This document shows, one piece after another, positions 34,705-43,437 of a DNA stretch of 64,000 nt (positions within the stretch are counted from its first letter, which is position 1; each line of letters opens with the position of its first letter). A program made the position numbers and the translations under genes. The stretch is from Microscilla marina ATCC 23134. GTDB lineage: Bacteria > Bacteroidota > Bacteroidia > Cytophagales > Microscillaceae. The notes below the pieces were generated by a model that was not told the DNA's origin, did not search any database, and worked only from the letters and a program-made list of their open reading frames with translations. The stretch spans positions 62,001-126,000 of the forward strand of contig NZ_AAWS01000011.1 in NCBI RefSeq assembly GCF_000169175.1, written 5' to 3'.

Positions 34705-35100
34705 ATGGAAAACTTATATATCAAGGGGCAAAGAGGCATTTATTTTACGCCAACCGTCAAGTTGGATGCTGAAGCTTCCATTTGCGAAATTTCGGGAGAG
34801 TCATACCTTGAAGATACGGTAGATTTTTATGATCCTATTATCAAATGGCTGAATGCCTATAATGAGGAATCATACAAAACTCTTACGTTTAATTTTAAGC
34901 TTACTTATTTTAATACCAGTTCTTCAAAGGCAATTCTGAATATTCTGAAATCGCTGAAAAAATTTAAAGAAAAGGGCGGAGAAATCGTCATCAATTGGTA
35001 TTATCCAGACGATGACTATGATATTCTTGCTGAAGCTGAAGATTTTATGGAAGATAGTAAACTCAGCTTTAACCTGATTCCTTACAAATTAGAGTATTAG
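34705..35100 (+). CDS. siaC: SiaC-family regulatory phosphoprotein (DUF1987)
   Basis: 131 aa, single DUF1987 domain with a STAS-like fold. It starts with YIKGQRGIYFTPTVKLD and carries the phospho-acceptor region FNTSSSKAILNIL (Thr71, Ser72-74); the family is phosphorylated on the Thr of this motif. It ends PDDDYDILAEAEDFMEDSKLSFNLI, as in homologues. Expected to be the substrate of the SiaB kinase at 34151 and to switch a partner protein by phosphorylation. Confidence 0.88.
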   Translation: MENLYIKGQRGIYFTPTVKLDAEASICEISGESYLEDTVDFYDPIIKWLNAYNEESYKTLTFNFKLTYFNTSSSKAILNILKSLKKFKEKGGEIVINWYYPDDDYDILAEAEDFMEDSKLSFNLIPYKLEY

Positions 35101-35221
35101 CTGCGGTGTAACATAGTCTTTGGCTCAAAGATGTTTTCTAAATATATTGTAGTTTTTTAAATATTAGTTTATATTTAAAATCATTCGAAATTCTGTAATC
35201 GCTACCTTACCATATAGTTTT

Positions 35222-36769
35222 ATGGATACTAAAGTATCACTCGATTTATCTTCTGAAATGCATTGTGTACTTGATCCCTCAGGTAAAATTGTGGAGATAA
35301 ATGCTATATTTTTAAAAAACCTTCAATACCTCAAAGACGAGTTAATTGGAAGGGATTTTATAGATTTAGTAGCCGAGAATGACCTTGGAACTATTCAGGA
35401 AACTTTTGACCAGTTAGCACCACAACCCCTGGAGCAAGCCCAAGATACAGACATTAAGTTCTCTACTTTTAATTGTCAATTAAAAAGCAAGAATAATAAT
35501 ATACAGCAGTTTAGAGGCAAATTTGCCAAGTCAGAAGATGGCTACATCTATGTACTGGCAAGCATTGCTATTATGCAAGACGCCCCCCTTGCTCGTTTCC
35601 GCCGCTTTTTTGATATGTCGTTGCTTGCCATTGTGATTATCACCGACAAAGAAGGCAATCTTGTATTTGCCAACAAAGGATTTTCTGATACGCTGGGTTA
35701 TAACTGGCAAGAAATGACAGAGTATCCTTTGTTTCACTTTGTATATGAAGATGACAAGCAGGCCACTTTAGACTATTTCAAAGAGTTGCAGGACAATATT
35801 GGAGTAACCCAAGAGATGATTAATCGTTGTGTTTGTAAAGATGGTGGTTACAAGTGGATAGACTGGAGAGCCATTTATGTAAGAGATCATGTGTATGCTG
35901 TAGCCAATGACATTACCGCGCGTAAACAACAAGAGATCAAGATTCAGGAATTGCTGGAGCAAACCATTCATACGAATAAAGAGTTGTCGGCATCACGAGA
36001 TAACCTTGAAAAAACCTTGGAAGAGCTCGAAATACGCAATTTTGAACTTGATCAGTTTGTGTACAAAGTATCACACGATTTGCGCGCTCCACTTACGTCT
36101 ATTTTGGGTTTGGTAAACTTGTCGAAACTTGACAGTGGTAATGCCGAACGGTTGATAGGTTATATTGAGTTGATTGAAAAAAGTACCCTTAAGCTTGATA
36201 AATTTATTAAGTCGTTGCTTGAATACTCGCGCAGTGGGCGGGCTGATGTAGTAACCGAAAAAATTGACTTTGAGGCGATGATTAGTGATTGCATTGAAGA
36301 CCTTAAGTTTATGAAAAACTATGAGCGGATACAACGCGATATATCTCTCGAAGGCAACCAGCCGTTTTACAGCGAACCATTACGGTTGCGTATTATTCTT
36401 AATAATATAGTCTCTAATGCGATTAAGTATCAAAATACTTCAACTGAAAACAGTTTTCTGAAAGTAAAGATTGACTTATCAACCCCCGATACCGCAAGAC
36501 TTATTTTTCAGGACAATGGCATAGGCATAGCTCAAGAGTACCAAGGAGATGTATTTAATATGTTTTTTAGAGGCACCGAAAATGCCGAAGGCTCAGGACT
36601 AGGGCTGTACATTGTAAAACAGACTGTGGAGAAAATGCATGGTAGTATTTCGCTGAGTAGCGACTATGGCAAAGGGACTCATATTATTTTGGAGGTGCCC
36701 AACCAATACGAGCAGTTTAAAGACAAAGAGAGTAATAATAGCCACGCCGATCAAGCCAAAACCTCCTGA
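35222..36769 (+). CDS. PAS-containing sensor histidine kinase
   Basis: 515 aa, no membrane helix. Two PAS domains (about 12-115 and 125-240), a coiled coil (240-275), the H-box YKVSHDLRAPL with His285, and a HATPase domain: N-box NNIVSNAIKY, G1 DNGIGIA, F-box MFFRG and G2 GSGLGLYIV. It is cytoplasmic and may sense a redox, light or metabolite cue. It lies 121 bp after siaC and is probably part of the same regulatory unit; no response regulator is adjacent. Confidence 0.9.
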   Translation: MDTKVSLDLSSEMHCVLDPSGKIVEINAIFLKNLQYLKDELIGRDFIDLVAENDLGTIQETFDQLAPQPLEQAQDTDIKFSTFNCQLKSKNNNIQQFRGKFAKSEDGYIYVLASIAIMQDAPLARFRRFFDMSLLAIVIITDKEGNLVFANKGFSDTLGYNWQEMTEYPLFHFVYEDDKQATLDYFKELQDNIGVTQEMINRCVCKDGGYKWIDWRAIYVRDHVYAVANDITARKQQEIKIQELLEQTIHTNKELSASRDNLEKTLEELEIRNFELDQFVYKVSHDLRAPLTSILGLVNLSKLDSGNAERLIGYIELIEKSTLKLDKFIKSLLEYSRSGRADVVTEKIDFEAMISDCIEDLKFMKNYERIQRDISLEGNQPFYSEPLRLRIILNNIVSNAIKYQNTSTENSFLKVKIDLSTPDTARLIFQDNGIGIAQEYQGDVFNMFFRGTENAEGSGLGLYIVKQTVEKMHGSISLSSDYGKGTHIILEVPNQYEQFKDKESNNSHADQAKTS

Positions 36770-37306
36770 TAACAGGCGTAAGGTATCCCCTTTAAGGCAA
36801 CTGAGGCAACTCATTTTCTTTTATTTCCCAACCATTTCAGCTCATTTTATTTCTTTTTAGCAAAAAAATCATTATTATTTGGCTTAGTAAAACTACAAAA
36901 ATAACCTAATCCATAGAACTTCGTCTTTGAGCACTGTGCTTCTTCAAAAAATAGTTCTGTAGCTCTTGCTACGCAAAGATTTTTTTCATTGCTCAGCACA
37001 CAAATACTGTTTTCTTTTGGATCACTTTATTTTTTCCGTTTTACTTAGTAAAACTACCAAAATAATCTACTCCATCGAACAACATTTTTGACAAGTATAC
37101 TTCTTCAAAAAGTATTTTGTTCACTTGAACTACTTTATTTTTTATGTTTTACTTAGTTTTTTAACCTTGTGTGTGGTAGTGCAGTCAGTGGATTTTTAAA
37201 ACACCTGATACAAATATTAAAACCCAGCTGTTTATACTTAGAGGCTACCCACAAGCGTCCCATAAACTATTATTACCTTAATCATCAATCATATTTACTT
37301 GATGCG
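36770..37306. other. Intergenic region with imperfect direct repeats, 537 bp
   Basis: TTAGTAAAACTAC-type sequence begins at 36884 and 37045; each copy continues with TCCAT(A/C)GAAC and ACTTCTTCAAAAA. A second motif, ACTTTATTTTTT..GTTTTACTTAGT, occurs at about 37024 and 37132. No gene is supported. Confidence 0.5.
36884..37129 (+). repeat. Imperfect tandem direct repeat (two units)
   Basis: Unit 1 about 36884-36961 and unit 2 about 37045-37129, offset 161 bp, sharing TTAGTAAAACTAC(A/C)AAAATAA and ACTTCTTCAAAAA-type blocks (GCTTCTTCAAAAA in unit 1). Units are diverged in the middle. Confidence 0.55.
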
Positions 37307-38143
37307 ATGGAAAGCAAGCACCCAGAAAAAGACCAAGAGGTTGGTAAAAATGCCGAAAACCTCAAAGCAATGAACCTTGAGCTTGAAAAAATTGTACAGG
37401 AACGTACCGAAAGTTTGCTAAAAATGAATAATCACCTTGAGTTGGCAAACCGAGAACTAGATGCTTTTATCTATCGGGCTTCACACGATTTCAGAGCACC
37501 CATTGCATCTATCAATGGTTTGATTAATCTTGCCAGGTTGGAGGTAAAAGATACATCGGCCCTGGATTTTTTGGAAGAAATAGGCAAGGTGGTGAATAAA
37601 ACTGATAACATGCTGCGCAAGTTGTTGATGGTAAATATAATCAATCGTTATTCAACTGAGCGGGTGCTGGAGCCCATCGACTTTAAAGCCATATTGAGCA
37701 ACTTGCAAGAAGCTTTTGGCAGCCAGATGTATTCGGTAGGCATGCACATGGAGTTTGATGTAGCACCTGAACTCCACTACCTGGCAGAGCCTGACCTGAT
37801 TCAGATTATTTTTTATAATATGATTGAAAACTCCATTGCTTTTCGCTCTCATCGTTCTGATAGTTCCCCTTTTATTAAGGTTTTGGTGGAAGATGTAGCC
37901 GCAGATAATTGTATTAAAATTGTGTTTAGTGACAATGGGATGGGGATTCCTAATAAATATTTTCGAAAAGTTTTTAGAATGTTTTTCCGGGGAAACGAAG
38001 CTGCCACCCAAGGCAATGGTTTGGGCTTGTATGTGATAAAAAAAGTAATCCAAAAGCTTAAGGGACGCATTAAGGTAGAAAGCGAAGAAGGGCAGTATAC
38101 TAATTTTTATATATTTTTACCCTATCTAAGGGGCACCAGTTGA
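37307..38143 (+). CDS. Sensor histidine kinase without a sensor domain
   Basis: 278 aa from the ATG at 37307 (MESKHPEKDQ); a GTG 46 codons upstream would give an implausible extension. A coiled coil (about 8-50, QERTESLLKMNNHLELANREL) leads to the H-box RASHDFRAPI with His60 and a HATPase domain: YNMIENSIAF, SDNGMGIP, MFFRGNE and GNGLGLYVIKK. It resembles the C-terminal half of the kinase at 35222 and may be a duplicate that lost its PAS part; a soluble input partner is likely. Confidence 0.85.
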   Translation: MESKHPEKDQEVGKNAENLKAMNLELEKIVQERTESLLKMNNHLELANRELDAFIYRASHDFRAPIASINGLINLARLEVKDTSALDFLEEIGKVVNKTDNMLRKLLMVNIINRYSTERVLEPIDFKAILSNLQEAFGSQMYSVGMHMEFDVAPELHYLAEPDLIQIIFYNMIENSIAFRSHRSDSSPFIKVLVEDVAADNCIKIVFSDNGMGIPNKYFRKVFRMFFRGNEAATQGNGLGLYVIKKVIQKLKGRIKVESEEGQYTNFYIFLPYLRGTS

Positions 38144-38150
38144 TACAGGT

Positions 38151-39179
38151 ATGTATACATTCGTTATAAGAAATGTACTTTTAATTGTTTTTTTATCTGT
38201 TTGGACTTGTTCCTCAGTTGTTGCACTTTCTGTAGTAGGTACCTGGACTTCTGAAACCTATCGTTATACTGCTCACCAAAATATTGTCAGGCAAAAAATA
38301 CAGTACATTATTTCTGACTCCATTGTTCAGCTAAAGCTACACACTTTTGTTTTCAGCGAGTTTTACACCACTAGGCCACTTGTGATTCCCCCCTTAACTT
38401 ATCACTTTCGTATTCATCGGTTCATCATTACTTCACGTGCCAAAGGGCGTATCATTGTGCAGTCGCCAGCAGGGGCCTATCAGGTGATTCATTGTTATTC
38501 TAAGGCAAAAAACAGTTTAAGGATTCATTTTATCCCTGGAAAAACCTATACTTTGGCGCAGGCAACAAGTATAACACCTGTCTCAATGGGGCAACTATTT
38601 TTTCGAGAGGCGTATTATTGGCAACAACAACAGCTGCCAGTAGTGCCTGCCATTACAGCACGTAGTTTTGCCCAGCTTCAGAAAGCGGTAAAAAAGCAAT
38701 TGAAGAAGCGTAAGGTAAAAAAGATGAAAGCAGCAGGGGTAGATGAATCAAACTTAAAGAATGAAGCATTAAAAACCGTGTTTTTGCTACAGGGGTTTAA
38801 CCCTTATTTGAGTTGGTGTGAAATGATTAAATGGCAACAACAGCAAATGGAGCAGCGAGCAATGGCATTGCTCAAAAGACAATTGAAAAAGCAAAAGGAG
38901 CGTTTAGTAGTGTTAAAAGCTACCCCTACCCAGTCTGTTGCCAATAAAAATCGCTACAAGGCAGCGCGTCAGTCCACCCAATTGGCTTGGACGCTCACCA
39001 ATAAAAAATTAGAATATTTGATTTTGCGGCAGCAGATAAGACTAAAGCAAGCCCCAACCCCTCAGGAACTTGCCCACATTAAACAAATCAAGCAAGTCAT
39101 CGAAGGGTTGACCCAGCAACAGTTTGTCTTGCCTCAGGAGCACACCAGGTTTGCACCAGTGAAAGTAGGTAAGGATTAG
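38151..39179 (+). CDS. Hypothetical exported protein
   Basis: 342 aa. An N-terminal signal sequence (about 1-26, LLIVFLSVWTCSSVVALS) is followed by a beta-rich part (about 27-150) and a basic helical C-terminal half with KKQLKKRKVKKMKAAG, QQQMEQRAMALLKRQLKKQKER and KKLEYLILRQQIRLKQ. It starts 8 bp after the histidine kinase stop, so they are likely one operon. No family recognised. Its stop overlaps that of the convergent DUF2805 gene. Confidence 0.65.
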   Translation: MYTFVIRNVLLIVFLSVWTCSSVVALSVVGTWTSETYRYTAHQNIVRQKIQYIISDSIVQLKLHTFVFSEFYTTRPLVIPPLTYHFRIHRFIITSRAKGRIIVQSPAGAYQVIHCYSKAKNSLRIHFIPGKTYTLAQATSITPVSMGQLFFREAYYWQQQQLPVVPAITARSFAQLQKAVKKQLKKRKVKKMKAAGVDESNLKNEALKTVFLLQGFNPYLSWCEMIKWQQQQMEQRAMALLKRQLKKQKERLVVLKATPTQSVANKNRYKAARQSTQLAWTLTNKKLEYLILRQQIRLKQAPTPQELAHIKQIKQVIEGLTQQQFVLPQEHTRFAPVKVGKD

Positions 39180-39478
39180 TGGTTTCTTTTGGCGATTTTA
39201 TTTTGACTAATGCTTTTTTGGCGGCTGCAATGAAAGCGATTTACGTCAGGGGCACGTAGTTGTTTATGTTTGGTCTTACGCCCTTGTACCCGTTTGCGCC
39301 ACATTTTCCACGACCTGGATTTCATTTCTTTACGCATTAACCGAATGACTTCTTGCTCGGTGAGTTCAAACTGTTGCCAAATGGCTTCAAAGGGTGTGCG
39401 ATCTTCCCAAGCCATTTCTATGATCCGATCAATACTTTCATTGTCCAGGTTTTTGAGTTTTTGTTTTAGTGTATTCAT
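39176..39478 (-). CDS. DUF2805 / TIGR03643 family protein
   Basis: 100 aa. The conserved core is ESIDRIIEMAWEDRTPFEAIWQQFELTEQEVIRLMRKEMK (14-53), followed by SRSWKMWRKRVQGRKTKHKQ and a basic tail. The N-terminal region resembles a helix-turn-helix of the transposase-like type, so DNA binding is possible; the family has no known function. Overlaps the convergent gene by 4 bp at the stop codons. Confidence 0.87.
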   Translation of the reverse strand: MNTLKQKLKNLDNESIDRIIEMAWEDRTPFEAIWQQFELTEQEVIRLMRKEMKSRSWKMWRKRVQGRKTKHKQLRAPDVNRFHCSRQKSISQNKIAKRNH

Positions 39479-39876
39479 AGCCTTTTAACAGTTTGTAGGG
39501 GGAAAGGTTTTGTGTGCAGGAAATGTATATCTTAATGCTTAAAAAGCATACTTGCCTGAACTCTTGGTTTTTTTATTTGAGGGCATTTTTATAAAGCCTA
39601 ATCATTGATTACTTTAACTTACAATAGTTTTATTTGGTGGGGTATTACCCAATATTAAGACTTGTAAAAAAGTTTTTTCAAAAAGTATTAAAAAATTAAG
39701 TATTTGATAATAAGCTTGTTATGTGTTTGCCTTGACAAATGTTATTTTTTTTCTCATCCCCACGCAACCTTTGCCATTGCATTTGTATCTACCCTATAGA
39801 AACAAGCATATAACCAAGTTTTAGAGGTTAGATACCTCTCACTCTTTATTTAAAAACTAATAGCATATAACGCACA
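39479..39876. other. Divergent intergenic region, 398 bp
   Basis: AT-rich leader of the ECF sigma gene; contains no repeat or hairpin that I can support. TTGACA occurs near 39733 but lacks a matching -7 box. Confidence 0.4.
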
Positions 39877-40440
39877 ATGTCGAAACTTTCGTCAGAAAAA
39901 GCATTGGTAAAAGGATGCCGTAAAGGTAAGCGACAAGCGCAGCAAAAGGTGTATGAGTTATATTCACCTAAAATGTTTGCGGTATGTCTCCGTTATGTGC
40001 GCCATCAATTTGATGCTGAGGAAGTAATGACCAATGGTTTTCTGAAGGTTTTCAGTAAAATAGATCAATTCAAAGAGGAGGGTAGTTTTGAGGGATGGAT
40101 TCGGCGAATTGTGGTAAATGAAGCACTGAATCACTTGCGTAAAAACAAGCGACACCAGGCAGAGGTAGACATAGAAAATATAAGCGAAGCTGCCGAGCTT
40201 GCCAGTGCCGAAGATAACCTAAATGCGCAAGACTTGATGAAATGTATTGATCAATTGCCCGAGGGTTACCGAACAGTATTCAACTTGTACGCCATAGAGG
40301 GCTATTCGCATAAAGAAATAGGCGAGCAATTAGGTATCAGTACCAATACTTCTAAGTCTCAGTTATCACGAGCACGTGTTCTGTTACAGAAATATGTGCG
40401 TAACCAGGAAAAAAAAACTTATAGTATAGATCATGAGTAA
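39877..40440 (+). CDS. ECF-type RNA polymerase sigma factor
   Basis: 187 aa. Sigma region 2 (about 24-90: YSPKMFAVCLRYVRHQFDAEEVMTNGFLKVFSKIDQF, EGSFEGWIRRIVVNEALNHLRK) and region 4 (about 125-178: CIDQLPEGYRTVFNLYAIEGYSHKEIGEQLGISTNTSKSQLSRARVLLQKY) with no region 3, hence ECF. The C-terminus overlaps the start of the next gene by 8 bp, which couples it to a single-TM protein that is the likely anti-sigma factor. Confidence 0.94.
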   Translation: MSKLSSEKALVKGCRKGKRQAQQKVYELYSPKMFAVCLRYVRHQFDAEEVMTNGFLKVFSKIDQFKEEGSFEGWIRRIVVNEALNHLRKNKRHQAEVDIENISEAAELASAEDNLNAQDLMKCIDQLPEGYRTVFNLYAIEGYSHKEIGEQLGISTNTSKSQLSRARVLLQKYVRNQEKKTYSIDHE

Positions 40441-41227
40441 ACACCCAATAGACAAAATTTTTGAGGAGAAGTTGAAAGACTTTGAGCAGATGCCACGTGC
40501 TGTCGTCTGGGACAAACTCAATGCAGCACTTGATAAAAAAGTGCCTGTGTCGTGGTGGAAACGCAAAGTAGTGTGGTGGTCGTCAGGCATTTCAATTACA
40601 TTATTAAGCATAGGTTTGGCGTTGTGGCAGCCGCAAGTGTCACCACCTCCAGCACAAGTAGCTGCCAAAATGGTAGACCTTCAATTGAAACTGGCAGGAA
40701 ACCCTCTTGCTCGTTTTGACAATAAAAAAACAACAAAAGCACAGGCATCAACCACCCAAAACAATACTTTAACGAAAAAGAATTTTACAGAAACAAAGGC
40801 AAACCAAGCCAGGCAGAATACCCAAAAACCAGACGTAACACCTAAAGGCCATTTTGCGCGCCCCAAGCAAGGCAATACAAACAAAATGACCGTAAAAACA
40901 GGTGCCAAACCTAGGGCTAACATTACAACGGCTCAACGCAAAAGCTTTGGTGATTACTTTACACCACTACGCATCAAAAGTGTGTGGCTGAGTGTGGCAG
41001 CGCCAGAGCCAAAGTCGCATTTGCCTAAACCAAACAAGCAATTTCAAGTGACCGTCACCTTGAAGCTATCAGAAAACATGGCCGCAGAGCGTGCGCAGGA
41101 CGAAGGGGGCAAAGGCTTGAAAAAAATCTGGAAAAAACTAAAAGGCTTGGATCACAATAAAACCAAAACTAAAAAGGCGGAGAAGAAACGAAGCATTTTG
41201 AGATTTTTAGGCGATCGTGACGATTAA
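40433..41227 (+). CDS. Putative anti-sigma factor, single-pass membrane protein
   Basis: 264 aa. The N-terminus (KHPIDKIFEEKLKDFEQMPRAVVWDKLNAAL, about 3-35) is a cytoplasmic helical segment of the type found in Bacteroidota anti-sigma proteins. One TM helix follows (VVWWSSGISITLLSIGLALW, about 44-63). The remainder is a basic, Thr/Lys/Gln-rich periplasmic region with no recognised domain and a Lys-rich end. Overlap with the sigma gene supports the pairing; function is inferred from that and the topology. Confidence 0.68.
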   Translation: MSKHPIDKIFEEKLKDFEQMPRAVVWDKLNAALDKKVPVSWWKRKVVWWSSGISITLLSIGLALWQPQVSPPPAQVAAKMVDLQLKLAGNPLARFDNKKTTKAQASTTQNNTLTKKNFTETKANQARQNTQKPDVTPKGHFARPKQGNTNKMTVKTGAKPRANITTAQRKSFGDYFTPLRIKSVWLSVAAPEPKSHLPKPNKQFQVTVTLKLSENMAAERAQDEGGKGLKKIWKKLKGLDHNKTKTKKAEKKRSILRFLGDRDD

Positions 41228-41383
41228 TTACTGTCTGTAATTTGGGCAGATTTAACTATGAGTTTTTAATAATTGCAAGCACCGGTGTAAATCATAAAAA
41301 CTGAAAAATTGTTTGTGGTAGTGTATAAAACACAAACGTGTAGGATGAATCATTGACCATACAACCAAAAAAATGAAAAAAAC

Positions 41384-42331
41384 ATGAAATTATTCACTAT
41401 GAAAAAAACAAGATGTATTGCACTGGTGTTGCTGTTGTTGGGTAGTGTGGGTGCAAAAGCCCAGGACACTGTAAAAGTAGATGTAGGAGGCACTAAAGTC
41501 ATTATTGTTACCAAAGACAAAGATGGTTTGAAAGATTTGTCGAAGGTAGACTTGAATAAGATTATAGCTGAGGCGGTAAAAAAAGCAGACTCTAGCCGAA
41601 GTGGAAGCGAAAAAACCGTGATTGTATATCAACCCAACGAAAATTTCAACGATTACTATACCAGCGAGTACGAAAATCAGCGAAACAGGCATCGAAAATA
41701 CAAGCGTCGCAGACGTTCACGGGTGCGCAACTACCTTTCGCTTGATTTAGGGTTTAATAATTACCTCGAAAATGGGAGGTTTCCAGATGAAGCCGGAAAG
41801 GCATACGGACTAGATGTTTTTGGGTCGAGGTATATTTCGGTAGGTTGGTACCGACGCACTAGTTTGTTTGGATCTCCTTTACGTTTAACGATGGGGATAG
41901 AAGTAAGCTGGAATAATTTTATGTTTACCAATGACACCTACATTACGCAAGACTCGGCAGGTGTAAACTTTAGAGATTATCTCGAAGATAATAATGTAAC
42001 TATAGATAAAAGCAAGCTAACCACCATTTATGCCAATGTGCCCATATTATTGGGGCTTAGGTTTCAAAATCCTTTTGGGCGTACTACTTTTCGGTTCGAC
42101 ATAGGAGGTTACTTTGGTTATCGTTTAGATAGCTACGCCAAGATTAAACCCAGTGGGCAAAACGTACAACGCCCTCATAGAAGTTATTTCTTGAATAACT
42201 GGCGTTATGGTTTGGTTACTTACCTTGGGTTTGATGGCTTTCAGTTGTTTGCCAAGTATGACCTCAACCCCTTATTTGTAGAGGGTAAAGGACCTTCTCT
42301 TAATGCATTTAGTTTTGGTATAAGATTGTAA
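41384..42331 (+). CDS. Predicted outer-membrane beta-barrel protein
   Basis: 315 aa; a second possible ATG at 41399 (MKKTRCIALVLLLLG) would give a cleaner signal peptide ending GAKAQ. A basic linker (about residues 95-118, RHRKYKRRRRSR) precedes alternating strands such as LSLDLGFNNYLENG, LRLTMGIEVSWNNFMF, ANVPILLGLRFQNPFGRTTFRFDIGGYFGYRL and a final SFGIRL, typical of small PorT/OmpA-like barrels. Downstream of the sigma/anti-sigma pair, 156 bp apart, so it may be in the same unit. Confidence 0.75.
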   Translation: MKLFTMKKTRCIALVLLLLGSVGAKAQDTVKVDVGGTKVIIVTKDKDGLKDLSKVDLNKIIAEAVKKADSSRSGSEKTVIVYQPNENFNDYYTSEYENQRNRHRKYKRRRRSRVRNYLSLDLGFNNYLENGRFPDEAGKAYGLDVFGSRYISVGWYRRTSLFGSPLRLTMGIEVSWNNFMFTNDTYITQDSAGVNFRDYLEDNNVTIDKSKLTTIYANVPILLGLRFQNPFGRTTFRFDIGGYFGYRLDSYAKIKPSGQNVQRPHRSYFLNNWRYGLVTYLGFDGFQLFAKYDLNPLFVEGKGPSLNAFSFGIRL

Positions 42332-42355
42332 GTAATACCATCGTATTTAGAATAT

Positions 42356-42443
42356 AAGTACCAAGGCAGAAATATATCTAATGATTAGATTACTATCATA
42401 CTATGAATGAGTTATTCTTATAGCTAATTATTTGCTGCTACTT
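42356..42443 (+). repeat. R2 palindromic repeat, copy 4
   Basis: 88 bp, from AAGTACCAAGGCAG to GCTGCTACTT; the internal hairpin now reads ATCTAATGATTAGAT, i.e. the stem sequence differs from the other copies yet still pairs (ATCTAAT/ATTAGAT). Confidence 0.75.
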
Positions 42444-42470
42444 AGATCCAATAAATTACCTGTTTTGAGT

Positions 42471-42500
42471 TGCAAAATCTTTGATTTTTGCAGCTTTTTT
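42471..42500 (+). terminator. Terminator-like hairpin
   Basis: TGCAAAA (42471-42477) and TTTTGCA (42486-42492), then GC and T6. Possibly the 3' end of the sigma-operon transcript. Confidence 0.55.
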
Positions 42501-42944
42501 AGTTTTTGACCTTCTTTGAAAAGTCCATAAAGTGGGTTTTTATGAAAATGGTTTTTTGTAAATAAAAAGTTTAGGTTCCATTGTGCTTAAAGCTACAAAA
42601 AACCTTAGTTTAGTCAAGCTTTTGTTACCATTGTACTTAGTTATTACACTTTTGTGATAGGAGTTACTATAGAGAGTGCCGCACATTTGTTTTTAAGTAA
42701 CCAATTTATAGCCAGTTGTTTACTTATTGATCTGCCTGATAGATAAAACAGTTAAACCCTATAAAACCTACATGTTTAACTTATGACAAAGTTTAGCCAA
42801 GATTGTGTTTTTTCTGGTTCACTTTCAGTAGTTTAACTTACGTTTGCTTTATTGCCCTTATTTGTAATCACAGGTTTTATTCCCTACCATTGCATTGCAA
42901 TTAAGCAACAACTTTATATTCCAAACCCATCCAACTTTTTAACA

Positions 42945-43343
42945 ATGACTGTATTGAAAAGAACAAGCGGTATCAACTTCGTCAAAATTGAACACTGTAA
43001 AAATACAAACACCGTAATTACCAAATGGCAAGGATACTGCCCCCACGACAATATTATGGAAGGCATGCAAGCTGGCCTTACTGTTCTTAAGTCATCTAAG
43101 GCAAAACGTTGGATTATGGATACTGAAATGATGGAGGGTTCTCTGTCTGATTCGTTGAGTTGGCTTATTAAAATATGGCTACCAGCAGCACGTTATGCTG
43201 GTTTAGAAACAATGGCTTTTGTAACCTCACGCAATATATTTACAGAGCTGTCAACTAAAGAATATGCGATAAAAAGCAATAAAACAGGTAATGAGCATTT
43301 TTTGAGCCTGGAAGACGCTAAACGTTGGATTGTGAAGCAATAA
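42945..43343 (+). CDS. Small STAS/SpoIIAA-like protein
   Basis: 132 aa from the ATG at 42945 (MTVLKRTSGINFVKIEHC); the open frame extends upstream without another good start. Pattern: a short beta sheet with TKWQGYCPHDNIMEGMQAGLTVL, KRWIMDTEMMEGSLSDSLSW and LETMAFVTSRNIFTELSTKEYAI, which recalls SpoIIAA/STAS-like proteins of Bacteroidota. Not a certain match. Convergent with the SpoIIE-type phosphatase gene, 95 bp away, which fits a phospho-regulator but does not prove it. Confidence 0.62.
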   Translation: MTVLKRTSGINFVKIEHCKNTNTVITKWQGYCPHDNIMEGMQAGLTVLKSSKAKRWIMDTEMMEGSLSDSLSWLIKIWLPAARYAGLETMAFVTSRNIFTELSTKEYAIKSNKTGNEHFLSLEDAKRWIVKQ

Positions 43344-43360
43344 ATACTATAGAAAGTGAT

Positions 43361-43397
43361 TCCCTGAGCTTTTTTATAAAAAGCCAGGGGATTTTTG
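43361..43397. terminator. Terminator between convergent genes
   Basis: CCCTGAGCTTTTT (43362-43374) pairs with AAAAAGCCAGGGG (43378-43390) with one mismatch; T5 follows on the plus strand. Confidence 0.7.
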
Positions 43398-43437
43398 TCT
43401 TTTAAAGCCCCCTACAGAAATACGAGTTTTCAATGGC

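Larger units (their letters stand above)
42332..42944. other. Intergenic region with R2 repeat and terminator, 613 bp
   Basis: Holds R2 copy 4 (42356-42443) and a terminator (42471-42500). The remaining 440 bp before 42945 show no gene that I can support. Confidence 0.55.

Noticed and set aside
37169-37306. N-terminal extension of the short histidine kinase from a GTG
   Set aside because: The extension has no conserved features and covers a repeat-rich leader; the ATG at 37307 begins a normal coiled coil.
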